Shown here: one piece after another, positions 41,837 to 48,702 of the stretch
Numbering within the stretch: position 1 is the first letter of the stretch
Layout: the number at the start of each line of letters is the position of its first letter
Origin: Gammaproteobacteria bacterium
GTDB lineage: Bacteria; Pseudomonadota; Gammaproteobacteria; Steroidobacterales; Steroidobacteraceae
NCBI GenBank assembly: GCA_003164785.1
Contig: PLUE01000028.1
Coordinates: 133,647-182,348, forward strand
Direction: 5' to 3'
DNA: 48,702 bases
Notes under the pieces: model-generated
Database searches by the model: none
Told to the model about the DNA's origin: nothing
Seen by the model: only the letters and a program-made list of their open reading frames with translations
Made by a program: the position numbers and the translations under genes

Positions 41837-42430
41837 CTAGGGGTTCGCGCGCGACACTGGCGTGCGCGCCTGCAGTGCCATGGCAATCAACGCGACGCCG
41901 CCGAACAGCAGATTGATGCCGACCAGCAGGCCGATCGCCCACGCCGCCGTGGCGGGCAGTCCCGCGAAGATCATGCCCGCAAGCAAGATGTCCACCACGC
42001 CGCTGACCAGCATGAAGCTCCAGCGCGGCGTCAAATCGCGACGATGATCGAGCGCATACAGGATCGAGACGATGCCTTCGATGAACAGAAACGCCGTCAG
42101 GATCATCGTCAGCGTGAGCGCGCCGGATAGCGGCCATGCCAGCAACACGACGCCGACGACGATGCCGAGAACGGCGGAAATAAGCGACCAGCCGAATCCC
42201 GGCGCGCCGCGCGCTTTGATCGTCGTCGCGAGGCCGATGATTCCGCTCACCAGCACGAGCCAGCCGATGACCACCTCCACCGCGATGGTGGCGATCGGCG
42301 GCACCACGATGGCGATCACGCCGAGCGCCAACAGGATCAAGCCCTCGACCAGGAAAAACGCCCAATGCGCGTGCAGCGACGTGTCCAGGCTGGCCTGCAT
42401 TTTCTGCATATCGATTCTATCGGTCGGCAT
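41837..42430 (-). CDS. hdeD: HdeD-family membrane protein
   Basis: 197 residues, six TM helices in three hairpins: FFLVEGLILLALGVIAIVVP, VVIGWLVLVSGIIGLATTI, SLISAVLGIVVGVVLLAWPL, MILTAFLFIEGIVSILYAL, FMLVSGVVDILLAGMIFAGL and AIGLLVGINLLFGGVALIAM. This is the DUF308/HdeD fold, associated in E. coli with acid resistance at high cell density. ATG 42430 gives MPTDRIDMQKMQ, a short cytoplasmic head. It is convergent with maeB (17 nt between stops) and divergent from glycerate kinase. The biochemical function is not established for the family. Confidence 0.9.
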   Translation of the reverse strand: MPTDRIDMQKMQASLDTSLHAHWAFFLVEGLILLALGVIAIVVPPIATIAVEVVIGWLVLVSGIIGLATTIKARGAPGFGWSLISAVLGIVVGVVLLAWPLSGALTLTMILTAFLFIEGIVSILYALDHRRDLTPRWSFMLVSGVVDILLAGMIFAGLPATAAWAIGLLVGINLLFGGVALIAMALQARTPVSRANP

Positions 42431-42500
42431 AATCGGGTCCCTCGATGGGTGATGCGTGACGGAGGCTGGGTAACCTGATGCAGGTCGAGTATAAAGGTTC

Positions 42501-43640
42501 ATGCACATACTCATAGCACCCAATGCGTTCAAGCATAGTTTGAACGCCACCGAGGTCGCCGACGCCATTGCTGAAGGCCTGCGGGCGAGCCGCTTCGCCG
42601 GCACCTGGTCCACGTGCCCGGTGGGCGACGGCGGGGACGGCACCGCGGCTCTCCTGCTGCGGCATCTCGGCGGCCTCGAGGTCACGGCGGCGGCGCGTGA
42701 TCCGCTGGGACGGGTGCTCGAGTCGCGCTTCGTCTTGATCGACGAGGGCCGCACGGCCATCATCGAACTTGCCGAGGCATCGGGGCTGCGCCACCTGCGC
42801 AGCGACGAACTCGATCCACTGCGCGCGACGAGCTTCGGGACCGGCGAACTCATGCGCGCCGCTCTGGACCGCGGCGTGGGCGAGATCATCCTGTGCGTCG
42901 GCGGCAGCGCGACGGTCGATGGTGGAACGGGAATACTGCGAGCGTTGGGGGCGCGGTTTCTAGATGCCGAGGGAGCCGTGCTGACCACTTTGCCGGGGTC
43001 GATGATGGAGCTTGCCGCCATCGACATGACGCGTATCGATCCGCGGCTCGGGGCCTGCCGGTTGACGATACTCTGCGACGTCACGAACCCGCTGGTGGGG
43101 GCCCGAGGCGCTGCGGCCGTGTTCGGCCCGCAGAAGGGCGCCGCTCCCGCCGCCGTCATTGCGCTCGACGCGGCCCTCGGACGGTTCAGCGACATCGTGT
43201 TCGCGCAGACGGGCCGGCAGATCGGCAATCTGGAGCGGGGCGGCGCCGCCGGGGGGGTCGCTGCCGGTCTCTTTGGTCTGCTGGACGCCACGCTCGAGAA
43301 CGGAATCGACTATTTTCTCGAGCGGGTGGGCTTCGATGCCGCCATCGCGAAGGCGGATGTCGTCATCACCGGCGAGGGCAGCATCGACGAGCAGACGGTG
43401 GAGGGCAAGGGTCCCTGGGGGGTCGCCGTGCGGGCTCGGAGGCAGGGTGCTTTCGTCGTCGGCCTCGCCGGCCAAGTCCCGCTGAGCGCGAGCCCCGCGC
43501 TGCGCTCGGGTTTCGATGCGCTCATCGCGATCGGCAACCGCGCGATGTCGGTGACCGAGGCCATGCAATGCACGGCCGAGAACCTGCGTCGCACCGCGTT
43601 GGACCTCGGCAACCTCTTCGCGTTGCGCGAGCTTCCTTAG
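42501..43640 (+). CDS. garK: Glycerate kinase (GlxK/GarK type)
   Basis: Phosphorylates D-glycerate to 2-phosphoglycerate, feeding glyoxylate/glycerate metabolism into glycolysis. 379 residues with the type-1 glycerate-kinase motifs IAPNAFKHSLNATEVADAI, VGDGGDGTA, CVGGSATVDGGTGIL, CDVTNPLVGARGAAAVFGPQ and VITGEGSIDEQT. ATG 42501 with AAAGG 4 nt upstream. Whether it is GlxK or GarK cannot be decided. Its 3' end overlaps the convergent AGE epimerase gene by 4 nt. Upstream maeB points to central carbon metabolism, but not to an operon. Confidence 0.95.
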   Translation: MHILIAPNAFKHSLNATEVADAIAEGLRASRFAGTWSTCPVGDGGDGTAALLLRHLGGLEVTAAARDPLGRVLESRFVLIDEGRTAIIELAEASGLRHLRSDELDPLRATSFGTGELMRAALDRGVGEIILCVGGSATVDGGTGILRALGARFLDAEGAVLTTLPGSMMELAAIDMTRIDPRLGACRLTILCDVTNPLVGARGAAAVFGPQKGAAPAAVIALDAALGRFSDIVFAQTGRQIGNLERGGAAGGVAAGLFGLLDATLENGIDYFLERVGFDAAIAKADVVITGEGSIDEQTVEGKGPWGVAVRARRQGAFVVGLAGQVPLSASPALRSGFDALIAIGNRAMSVTEAMQCTAENLRRTALDLGNLFALRELP

Positions 43641-44800
43641 GCGGGTGATTTCAGGGTTTTATCGAGCACGACGATGGCGCCGACCAGGTGGTAGAACGTG
43701 CTGGCCGGTGCGGGTGAGTCGAGAAGCTCGCCGTTGGGAAGCTGGACGTCCAGCCACAAGCCCTGCACCGGCGTCGCGAGATACGGAAACAAGCTCTGCG
43801 CGGCCGCAGCGGCCATGACCCAGAACTTCTCCTCGCCGGTGATCTGCGCCGCGAGGAGCGCCGCTTTGAGACGTTCCGTTTGCGGCCAGAAGCGCGCGTT
43901 GGGATCGTGGACGGAAAAGTCGTCGAGCAGCGCGTTGATCGCCACTTGATTGTGCACGCCGTATTGCTCGCCGATGGCTATCAGCCGCAGCGCGACCTCC
44001 CGCAGCGGCCCCGGATGCCGGCTCTGCGAACGCAGCAGCAGCCACGCCCACTCGAACTGGTGCCCGGGCTCCACGATCCGACCCGCGACGCCAGGCGCGG
44101 GCTCACCGTCCGCGGCAAACGATTCGCCGAGCGCTCCGGTGTCCGGGCGAACAAATTTCGTAACAGCCAGGTCGAGCACCCGCTGCACCCAGTCCGTCCA
44201 GCCCGGATCGCGACCGATCTCGGCCCAGGCAAGGCACGCTTCGAGCAAGTGCATGTGGGGATTCGATTCCACGTAGCCCCCGGCCGTCTCACCCGAACGG
44301 AAGGAACCGTCCGCGGCGCCGAACCGCGACTCGATGGCCCGGCGTAATTCGAGCGCGCGCTCCTCGAAGCTGCTGCGCGCATCCAGCGCGGTCGCCGCGG
44401 CGGCGTAACCCAGCAGGGCGAACGCTTGGTCGTACAACACCGCCCGATCGTCCAAGGGCGCGCCGTCGACCGCGGCCAAGGTCCGGAACAACCCGTCCGG
44501 CCGCAGGTAATAAGTCGAAAAGTAATCCGTGCCGCGGGATACGATGCCGGCGGCGTCGCCAGACCAGCCGAAGCCCGGGGCCTGTGCGAAGGCATAGACC
44601 TGGCGCGGATGGACCCGCGCGCGTCGGGGGTGCGCCAGCCCGGTGCCGTTCTGCGCCACGGTTTCGATGAAGCCACCATTGTGCGGGTCGATGCCGGCCA
44701 CGGCCCACAAGGGGTAGGCGGAGTCGGTCAACCACGCGATCAGCTTGGTGCGCAAGGCGGACAGCTTGGCCTTCGGTGATGTCGTTTCACTGCTTGTCAT
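43637..44800 (-). CDS. AGE family epimerase/isomerase
   Basis: (alpha/alpha)6-barrel sugar isomerase of 387 residues, of the N-acylglucosamine 2-epimerase / mannose-6-phosphate isomerase-like / cellobiose epimerase family. Hallmark motifs: AVLYDQAFALLGYAAA, YVESNPHMHLLEACLAW, and the catalytic-His region IVEPGHQFEWAWLLL. The start is ATG 44800 (MTSSETTSPKAK). No good ribosome site is seen, and it lies 63 nt downstream of the NRAMP-like gene on the same strand, so co-transcription is possible. Exact sugar substrate unresolved. Confidence 0.92.
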   Translation of the reverse strand: MTSSETTSPKAKLSALRTKLIAWLTDSAYPLWAVAGIDPHNGGFIETVAQNGTGLAHPRRARVHPRQVYAFAQAPGFGWSGDAAGIVSRGTDYFSTYYLRPDGLFRTLAAVDGAPLDDRAVLYDQAFALLGYAAAATALDARSSFEERALELRRAIESRFGAADGSFRSGETAGGYVESNPHMHLLEACLAWAEIGRDPGWTDWVQRVLDLAVTKFVRPDTGALGESFAADGEPAPGVAGRIVEPGHQFEWAWLLLRSQSRHPGPLREVALRLIAIGEQYGVHNQVAINALLDDFSVHDPNARFWPQTERLKAALLAAQITGEEKFWVMAAAAAQSLFPYLATPVQGLWLDVQLPNGELLDSPAPASTFYHLVGAIVVLDKTLKSPA

Positions 44801-44863
44801 GGAACAATTGTGACACGACTCGCCGGCTTTTGAAGTGAGCGATGGGTGCGGTAGGTCGCGTTT

Positions 44864-46459
44864 TCAACCGGTCGCGGTCTGCACCACACGCACGATCACC
44901 ATGGCCACCGCGATCACCAGATACGCCCGCAGCACGATCATCCCCATGCGCCGCAGGGGATTGAGCGTGATCGGTCCGAGCGCCTCCAGATCCGGCGCGC
45001 GCCAGGTGCTGCGCGCCGCCGCCGCGGCGCTGCGCGCGAGCCGGGGAGGGCGCTTCGAGGTGCCGGCAAATACCGCCACCGCGAACGCCGCCAGGCCGGC
45101 TCCGAGCCCGAGAATGATGGTGATCTGACCGCCGCCGATGCCCGGGAAAACCACGGCGGCCGTGAGGATCAAGGAGAGCGTCACCAGCACACCCACGATG
45201 AACATGGTCAACAGGTTGAAGGAGAAGGAGTTGACCCACGGGCCGAGGATCTCCTCGTCGTTACACAACAGCAGCAGGAACACCGAGGCGCTCGGCAGCA
45301 GCACGCCGGCCAGGGTTTGGACGGCGTTGGTGAGCAGGCCGAGCGGCATTCCCGGCACCAGTACGAGCGCCGCCGCAACGACGATCAGGACGAAGTACAC
45401 GCCGTAGAAGAACTTCGCCTGGCGCGGACTGTGATTCAACGAGTGGCGCATCGAGAACAAATCGCCGATCGCGTAGACGGAGGAGAGCGAGACGGCCGCG
45501 GCACCGATGATGCTGGCATCGATCAAGGCGATCGCGAATAAAATGCCGGGCAAGGTGCTGCCGTGCCGGCGCGTCAGTCCGGACGCCACGTCGCCGGCGT
45601 CGGTGAAATGACCGGCGTCCGGCGTACCGCCAAACGCATGCGCACAGAAGGCGATCATGGCAACCGCTCCCAGGACGACCAGCACGATGCCGATGATGAG
45701 ATCCACACGCTCGTAGTTGATGTAGCGCGCGCTGATCCGTTTGTCGATGACGTAGCTTTGCTGAAAGAACAGCTGCCAGGGGGCGACCGTGGTTCCGACG
45801 ATGGCGATGATCAGCAGCATGACGTCGGCGAGCGGTGCGTTGGGCGGCAGTCGAGGGACCGCGAAGTCGTGCGCCATCTCGCCCCATGGCGGATGGACCA
45901 TGAAAAACACCGGAACCAGGAGCAGACTGCCGGATACCAGGACGAGGGCGAAACGCTCGAAGCGGCGGAAATCACCGGTGCTCACGGCCGCCATGATGAC
46001 CACGGCGGCGGTGGCCAGTCCCCACGACTTCGGGACGCCCAGGACACCGAGCCCGAGACTGATGCCGATGAATTCGGTGACCAGCGTCAGCGCATTGAGA
46101 ACGAACAGGTCGATGACGCTGAAGGCGCCCCAGAACCTGCCGAACCGCTGCAAAATGAGCTTCGCGTGACCGACGCCGGCGACGGCGCCCAGCCTGAGGA
46201 CCATCTCCTGGTTCACGTACAGCACGGGAATGAGAAGCGCCAGCGTCCAGAGCAGGCTCGTGCCGTAATTTTGTCCGGCCTGGGCATAGGTGCTGAATGC
46301 GCCGGCGTCGTTGTCCCCGACCATCACAATGAGGCCGGGGCCCAAAATGGCCAGGAAGGTGCGCAGCCTGTGCAGGCGCCGCCCGGTCTCGTCTGCGCGC
46401 AGACTGCCGAGGGCACCGCGAATGTGGTTCAGGGGAATGCGCGTTTGAGTGTCGATCAT
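44864..46459 (-). CDS. NRAMP-like divalent-metal transporter with non-canonical binding motifs
   Basis: 531 residues, about 11 TM helices of the LeuT/NRAMP fold. The TM1 metal-site motif, normally DPGN, reads VGDNDAGAF (D49-G53). The TM6 motif, normally with a Met that selects transition metals, reads VGTTVAPWQLFFQQS, with Ala226 at the Met position. Loss of that Met is the feature that distinguishes NRAMP-related magnesium transporters (NRMT) from Mn/Fe carriers, so Mg2+ or another hard ion is a fair hypothesis, but full NRMT identity needs alignment. The N-terminal 35 residues and a C-terminal Arg/Ala-rich cytoplasmic loop (about 455-490) are extra. GAGG lies 5 nt before ATG 46459. A structured-looking leader precedes it. 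Confidence 0.88.
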   Translation of the reverse strand: MIDTQTRIPLNHIRGALGSLRADETGRRLHRLRTFLAILGPGLIVMVGDNDAGAFSTYAQAGQNYGTSLLWTLALLIPVLYVNQEMVLRLGAVAGVGHAKLILQRFGRFWGAFSVIDLFVLNALTLVTEFIGISLGLGVLGVPKSWGLATAAVVIMAAVSTGDFRRFERFALVLVSGSLLLVPVFFMVHPPWGEMAHDFAVPRLPPNAPLADVMLLIIAIVGTTVAPWQLFFQQSYVIDKRISARYINYERVDLIIGIVLVVLGAVAMIAFCAHAFGGTPDAGHFTDAGDVASGLTRRHGSTLPGILFAIALIDASIIGAAAVSLSSVYAIGDLFSMRHSLNHSPRQAKFFYGVYFVLIVVAAALVLVPGMPLGLLTNAVQTLAGVLLPSASVFLLLLCNDEEILGPWVNSFSFNLLTMFIVGVLVTLSLILTAAVVFPGIGGGQITIILGLGAGLAAFAVAVFAGTSKRPPRLARSAAAAARSTWRAPDLEALGPITLNPLRRMGMIVLRAYLVIAVAMVIVRVVQTATG

Positions 46460-46503
46460 CGTGGCCTCACCGATATGTGAGCGATGTGCGATTCAATGGC
46501 AGA

Positions 46504-46633
46504 CCCCATGCGCGCCGGGCCCTCACGGCGGCCGGCGATCATTTCAAGGAGGCATTGGGTCAAACACGGTGGGGTATCGTCTCAAACGCGCTTGCCGCTC
46601 ACGGCGGCAGGGCGTCCTTCAGCGAGGAGGCCT
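46504..46633 (-). promoter_or_regulatory. Candidate structured leader with duplicated motif upstream of the NRAMP-like gene
   Basis: In the 310-nt gap between the transporter and the hybrid kinase, an approximately 45-nt motif occurs twice in the same orientation (46511-46554 and 46587-46633). On the transporter strand each copy reads GCCTCCT, then a spacer, then GCCGCCGTGAG and an arm ending GCGCG. The proximal copy can form an outer stem (46504-46511 with 46552-46559, 7 of 8 pairs) around an inner GC hairpin. The distal copy has a perfect 6-bp stem, TGCCGC/GCGGCA, with loop CGTGA. It could be a metal-sensing leader or tandem operators; no known riboswitch consensus fits by eye. The rest of the gap (46460-46503, 46634-46731) shows nothing more. 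Confidence 0.4.
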
Positions 46634-46731
46634 CATCCGGTCGGGAGCACGCCGCAACGGATGCAGCGCCAATCACCTGGCTGTGGGCTACTGTCCAATT
46701 GAAGCGAACCTCGCGTGACAAAAAGTAAGTG

Positions 46732-46753
46732 GAAAATAGTGGGCGCAGCGCCC
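46732..46753 (-). terminator. Probable intrinsic terminator of the hybrid kinase gene
   Basis: On the minus strand, 17 nt after the kinase stop, GGGCGCTGCGCCC (5-bp stem, 3-nt loop) is followed by ACTATTTTCC. The stem is short but GC-only and a T-run follows, so it fits a weak Rho-independent terminator that separates this gene from the transporter downstream. Confidence 0.55.
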
Positions 46754-46769
46754 GATGTAAAGAGAAATC

Positions 46770-48702
46770 TCATGCCGAGGAGTTGCCGAGATGCTGTGCC
46801 TGCGCCGGGGGATCGACCCATCCCTTGTGCAGCCACTCCGAGACGGTGTCGTTGAAAGCCCGCAGCAGCGAATCGAAAGCATCACGGGTTTCCGGCGCGG
46901 ACTCGAGCCGCTCGAGCCGCTCGAGGCGCGAGGCGGCGGCGGCGACCGCCACGGCCGCGACGGTCCCCGCCGACCCTTTGAGGCTGTGAGCAAGCTGGCG
47001 CAGGCTGCCCGAATCGATTTCACCCTGAAGTGCGGCCGCGATGCGCGCCAGGGTTTCAGCGGCCGACGTGACGAACAAGGCGATCAACTCACGCGCGAAC
47101 TGCGCGTCGTTGCCGGTGCGCGCCAGCAGCGCGGCCGCGTCGAAGACGGCGTTGGTCACCATGGGAGTCTTACCGCGGCGTTCGATGGTCAACCAAGCCT
47201 TGGTCAATGCCTGTTTCAGACGGATCGGATCGATCGGTTTGGTCAGATAATCGTTCATGCCCGCGTTCAGGCATTTGGCGCGGTCGGTGGCCAGCGCGTG
47301 GGCGGTGAGTGCAATGACCGGGATTTTGGGGTTCCGCACCCGGCCGGGTGAGCCGCGTAGCTGCCGCGTGGCTTCGTAGCCGTCCATCTGCGGCATCTGG
47401 CAGTCCATGAGCACGATGTCGAAGTCCGCTTCGCTCAGGGCATTGAGCGCTTCGATGCCGTTGACCGCGACTTGCACCTCGGCACCGAGATTCTGCAGCA
47501 ATCGGGCGGCGAGTTTCTGGTTCACCGCATTGTCCTCGGCCAACAGAATGCGCACACCCGAAAACTCCAGTGCCGCCGGCGCGATCTCGCTGGTCTGGGC
47601 GAGCTGATTGGCGGCGCGGGTCAGTTCGGTCAGGGCCCGGACCAGCACCATGGTTTTCGCCGGCTTGGTGATGACGCGATCCATCAAGCGCAGATCGTCT
47701 TCCGGCGGGGAGTTGGACAACGAGGTCAGGAGTATCAAGGATGAGGGCGGCGCCTGGGAGCTCCGAATGGCGGATGCGAGCCATGCGCCGTTTTGCGCCG
47801 GCAACTGATAGTCCATGATGACGGCGGCCGGCGGCTTGTCCTCGGCGAGCATGGCGAGGTACTTGTCGTGGCCGTCCTCCGCGGATCTGGCGAAGGTGAG
47901 CAGGCACCCCTCCGGCGCCAGTTGGCGTTCGAGGCTGCGGCGGTTGCTGGGGTGCTCGACCACGACGAGCACCTCGAGGCCCTGGAGTCTGGCAGTCGCC
48001 TCACGCGGCGACTTTTGCTCGGCTCGCCGCAGGCACAGGGCGAGGCGAAACGTCGAGCCCTCCCCCACCGCGCTGGCGACTTCGATGCTGCCACCCATGG
48101 CTTCCGCCAGGTGCCTCGAGATCGACAGGCCGAGCCCCGAACCGCCAAAATTTCGCGTGGTCGAGCTGTCCGCCTGAATGAAGGGTGCGAACAGCGTGTC
48201 GACGCGGTCCGGAGGGATGCCGATGCCCGTGTCGCGGACCGCGAACAGTAGATTCACGTGCGATTCGCCGGCCTTTGTCGTGGCGAGGCTCAGGCTCACC
48301 TCGCCGTGCTCGGTGAACTTGATGGCATTGCTCAGCAGGTTCAGCAGGATCTGGCGCACGCGGGTGGGATCGCCGATGAAGGTGTGCGGCGTGTGCGGAT
48401 CGACGTCGACCAGCAACTCGAGGTTCTTCTCGGCGGCGCGCAACGCGACCGCATCGACGGCATCTTCCACGACATCCTGCAAGTTGAACTCGATGGACTC
48501 GAGCTCCAGACGACCGGCTTCGATCTTGGAAAAATCGAGAATGTCGTTGACGATCGAGAGCAGCGATCCACCGCTGGAGCGCACGATCTCCGCGTACTCG
48601 CGCTGCTGGGCATTCATGGGCGTGTCGAGCAACAGTCCCGTCATGCCGATGACGCCGTTCAACGGCGTGCGGATTTCGTGACTCATGTTGGCCAGGAACT
48701 CG
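46770..48702 (-). CDS. Hybrid sensor histidine kinase with two receiver domains and Hpt (partial, 5' end outside window)
   Basis: The visible part starts inside the dimerisation domain ([16 protein letters not shown], phospho-accepting His). The kinase ATPase domain has N-box [13 protein letters not shown]1 DTGIGIP, F-box and [11 protein letters not shown] first receiver-like domain follows ([11 protein letters not shown] lacks the usual acidic pair but keeps Asp in IMDYQLP, and TKPAK). A second, canonical receiver has [30 protein letters not shown] and TKPI. The C-terminal Hpt domain has [14 protein letters not shown]. This BarA/ArcB-like multistep phosphorelay would pass phosphate His-Asp-His to an unlinked regulator. 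Sensor domains lie beyond the window. The Hpt helix contains a 9-bp tandem repeat (about 46902-46926) encoding LERLERLES. Confidence 0.95.
   Translation of the reverse strand, partial: EFLANMSHEIRTPLNGVIGMTGLLLDTPMNAQQREYAEIVRSSGGSLLSIVNDILDFSKIEAGRLELESIEFNLQDVVEDAVDAVALRAAEKNLELLVDVDPHTPHTFIGDPTRVRQILLNLLSNAIKFTEHGEVSLSLATTKAGESHVNLLFAVRDTGIGIPPDRVDTLFAPFIQADSSTTRNFGGSGLGLSISRHLAEAMGGSIEVASAVGEGSTFRLALCLRRAEQKSPREATARLQGLEVLVVVEHPSNRRSLERQLAPEGCLLTFARSAEDGHDKYLAMLAEDKPPAAVIMDYQLPAQNGAWLASAIRSSQAPPSSLILLTSLSNSPPEDDLRLMDRVITKPAKTMVLVRALTELTRAANQLAQTSEIAPAALEFSGVRILLAEDNAVNQKLAARLLQNLGAEVQVAVNGIEALNALSEADFDIVLMDCQMPQMDGYEATRQLRGSPGRVRNPKIPVIALTAHALATDRAKCLNAGMNDYLTKPIDPIRLKQALTKAWLTIERRGKTPMVTNAVFDAAALLARTGNDAQFARELIALFVTSAAETLARIAAALQGEIDSGSLRQLAHSLKGSAGTVAAVAVAAAASRLERLERLESAPETRDAFDSLLRAFNDTVSEWLHKGWVDPPAQAQHLGNSSA

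Noticed and set aside
39444..42365. 973-codon open frame antisense to maeB and hdeD
   Set aside because: Arg/His-rich translation with no family features; it mirrors maeB codon bias in GC-rich DNA.
41837..43291. 484-codon minus frame joining hdeD to antisense of glycerate kinase
   Set aside because: Only the last 197 residues show the six-helix HdeD pattern; the rest is the shadow of glycerate kinase.
46504..46633. Guanidine-II (mini-ykkC) riboswitch
   Set aside because: Two hairpins are present but the loops are not ACGR and the downstream gene is not a guanidine carrier.
1..48702. tRNA, rRNA, CRISPR arrays, insertion sequences, phage genes
   Set aside because: Looked for T-loop GTTCRANYC contexts, regular repeats, transposases and terminal repeats by eye; none was convincing.

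Overview
The window is GC-rich, densely coded chromosomal DNA. It probably comes from a gammaproteobacterium of the Xanthomonadales/Steroidobacterales/Nevskiales type; this is inferred from gene content (YbiI-type DksA-like protein, E. coli-length RecQ, MaeB, Pip, M3 peptidase, RlpA, Tat and Sec exported enzymes) and has not been tested by phylogeny. I see no rRNA, tRNA, CRISPR array, insertion sequence or prophage.

Layout. 1-7.5 kb: 5' part of gnd, a gamma-glutamyltransferase, ybiI, a DNA-repair block (a gutted alkA-like gene divergent from ada, with a candidate Ada box between them), proline iminopeptidase, and a LigD protein that has the phosphoesterase and polymerase domains but no ligase domain. 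7.7-14 kb: an exported amidase, a small exported protein, and a tightly overlapping operon of Tat-exported flavin amine oxidase, cytochrome c and M1 peptidase. 14.3-25.3 kb: an unlinked EF-G gene with an unusual switch I, a LigW-like amidohydrolase/decarboxylase, an exported M3 peptidase, recQ, and a two-gene unit of Ser/Thr kinase-TM-FGE-like protein plus exported TPR protein. 25.3-33.5 kb: a penicillin-acylase-family enzyme coupled to an unknown gene, an HDOD protein, a GT39/ArnT-like membrane glycosyltransferase, a GST, and an overlapping HipA-like kinase/DUF3037 pair. 33.6-39.4 kb: DUF4142 protein, an NTF2-like protein in a less GC-rich patch, a SemiSWEET-like protein, a Nudix hydrolase, a PEBP-family protein and an envelope operon (unknown periplasmic protein, lipoprotein, RlpA). 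39.5-48.7 kb: maeB, HdeD, glycerate kinase, AGE epimerase, an atypical NRAMP-like transporter with a structured-looking leader, and a large hybrid histidine kinase cut by the window end.

Two themes stand out. First, there are several gene remnants: two receiver-domain tails (2.5 and 5.7 kb), an alkA missing its catalytic centre, LigD missing LIG, a frameshifted Cys-rich ORF (25.1 kb), the first codons of an NCS1 permease (28.5 kb), and the last third of an RND outer-membrane factor abutting a headless or very small minus-strand ORF (36.0 kb). This points to repeated deletion, or less likely to assembly artefacts. Second, several tightly coupled gene sets have no described joint function: amine oxidase/cytochrome c/M1 peptidase, HipA-like/DUF3037, kinase-FGE-like/TPR, and penicillin acylase/unknown. 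The amine oxidase/cytochrome c/M1 operon is the best candidate for an undescribed system.
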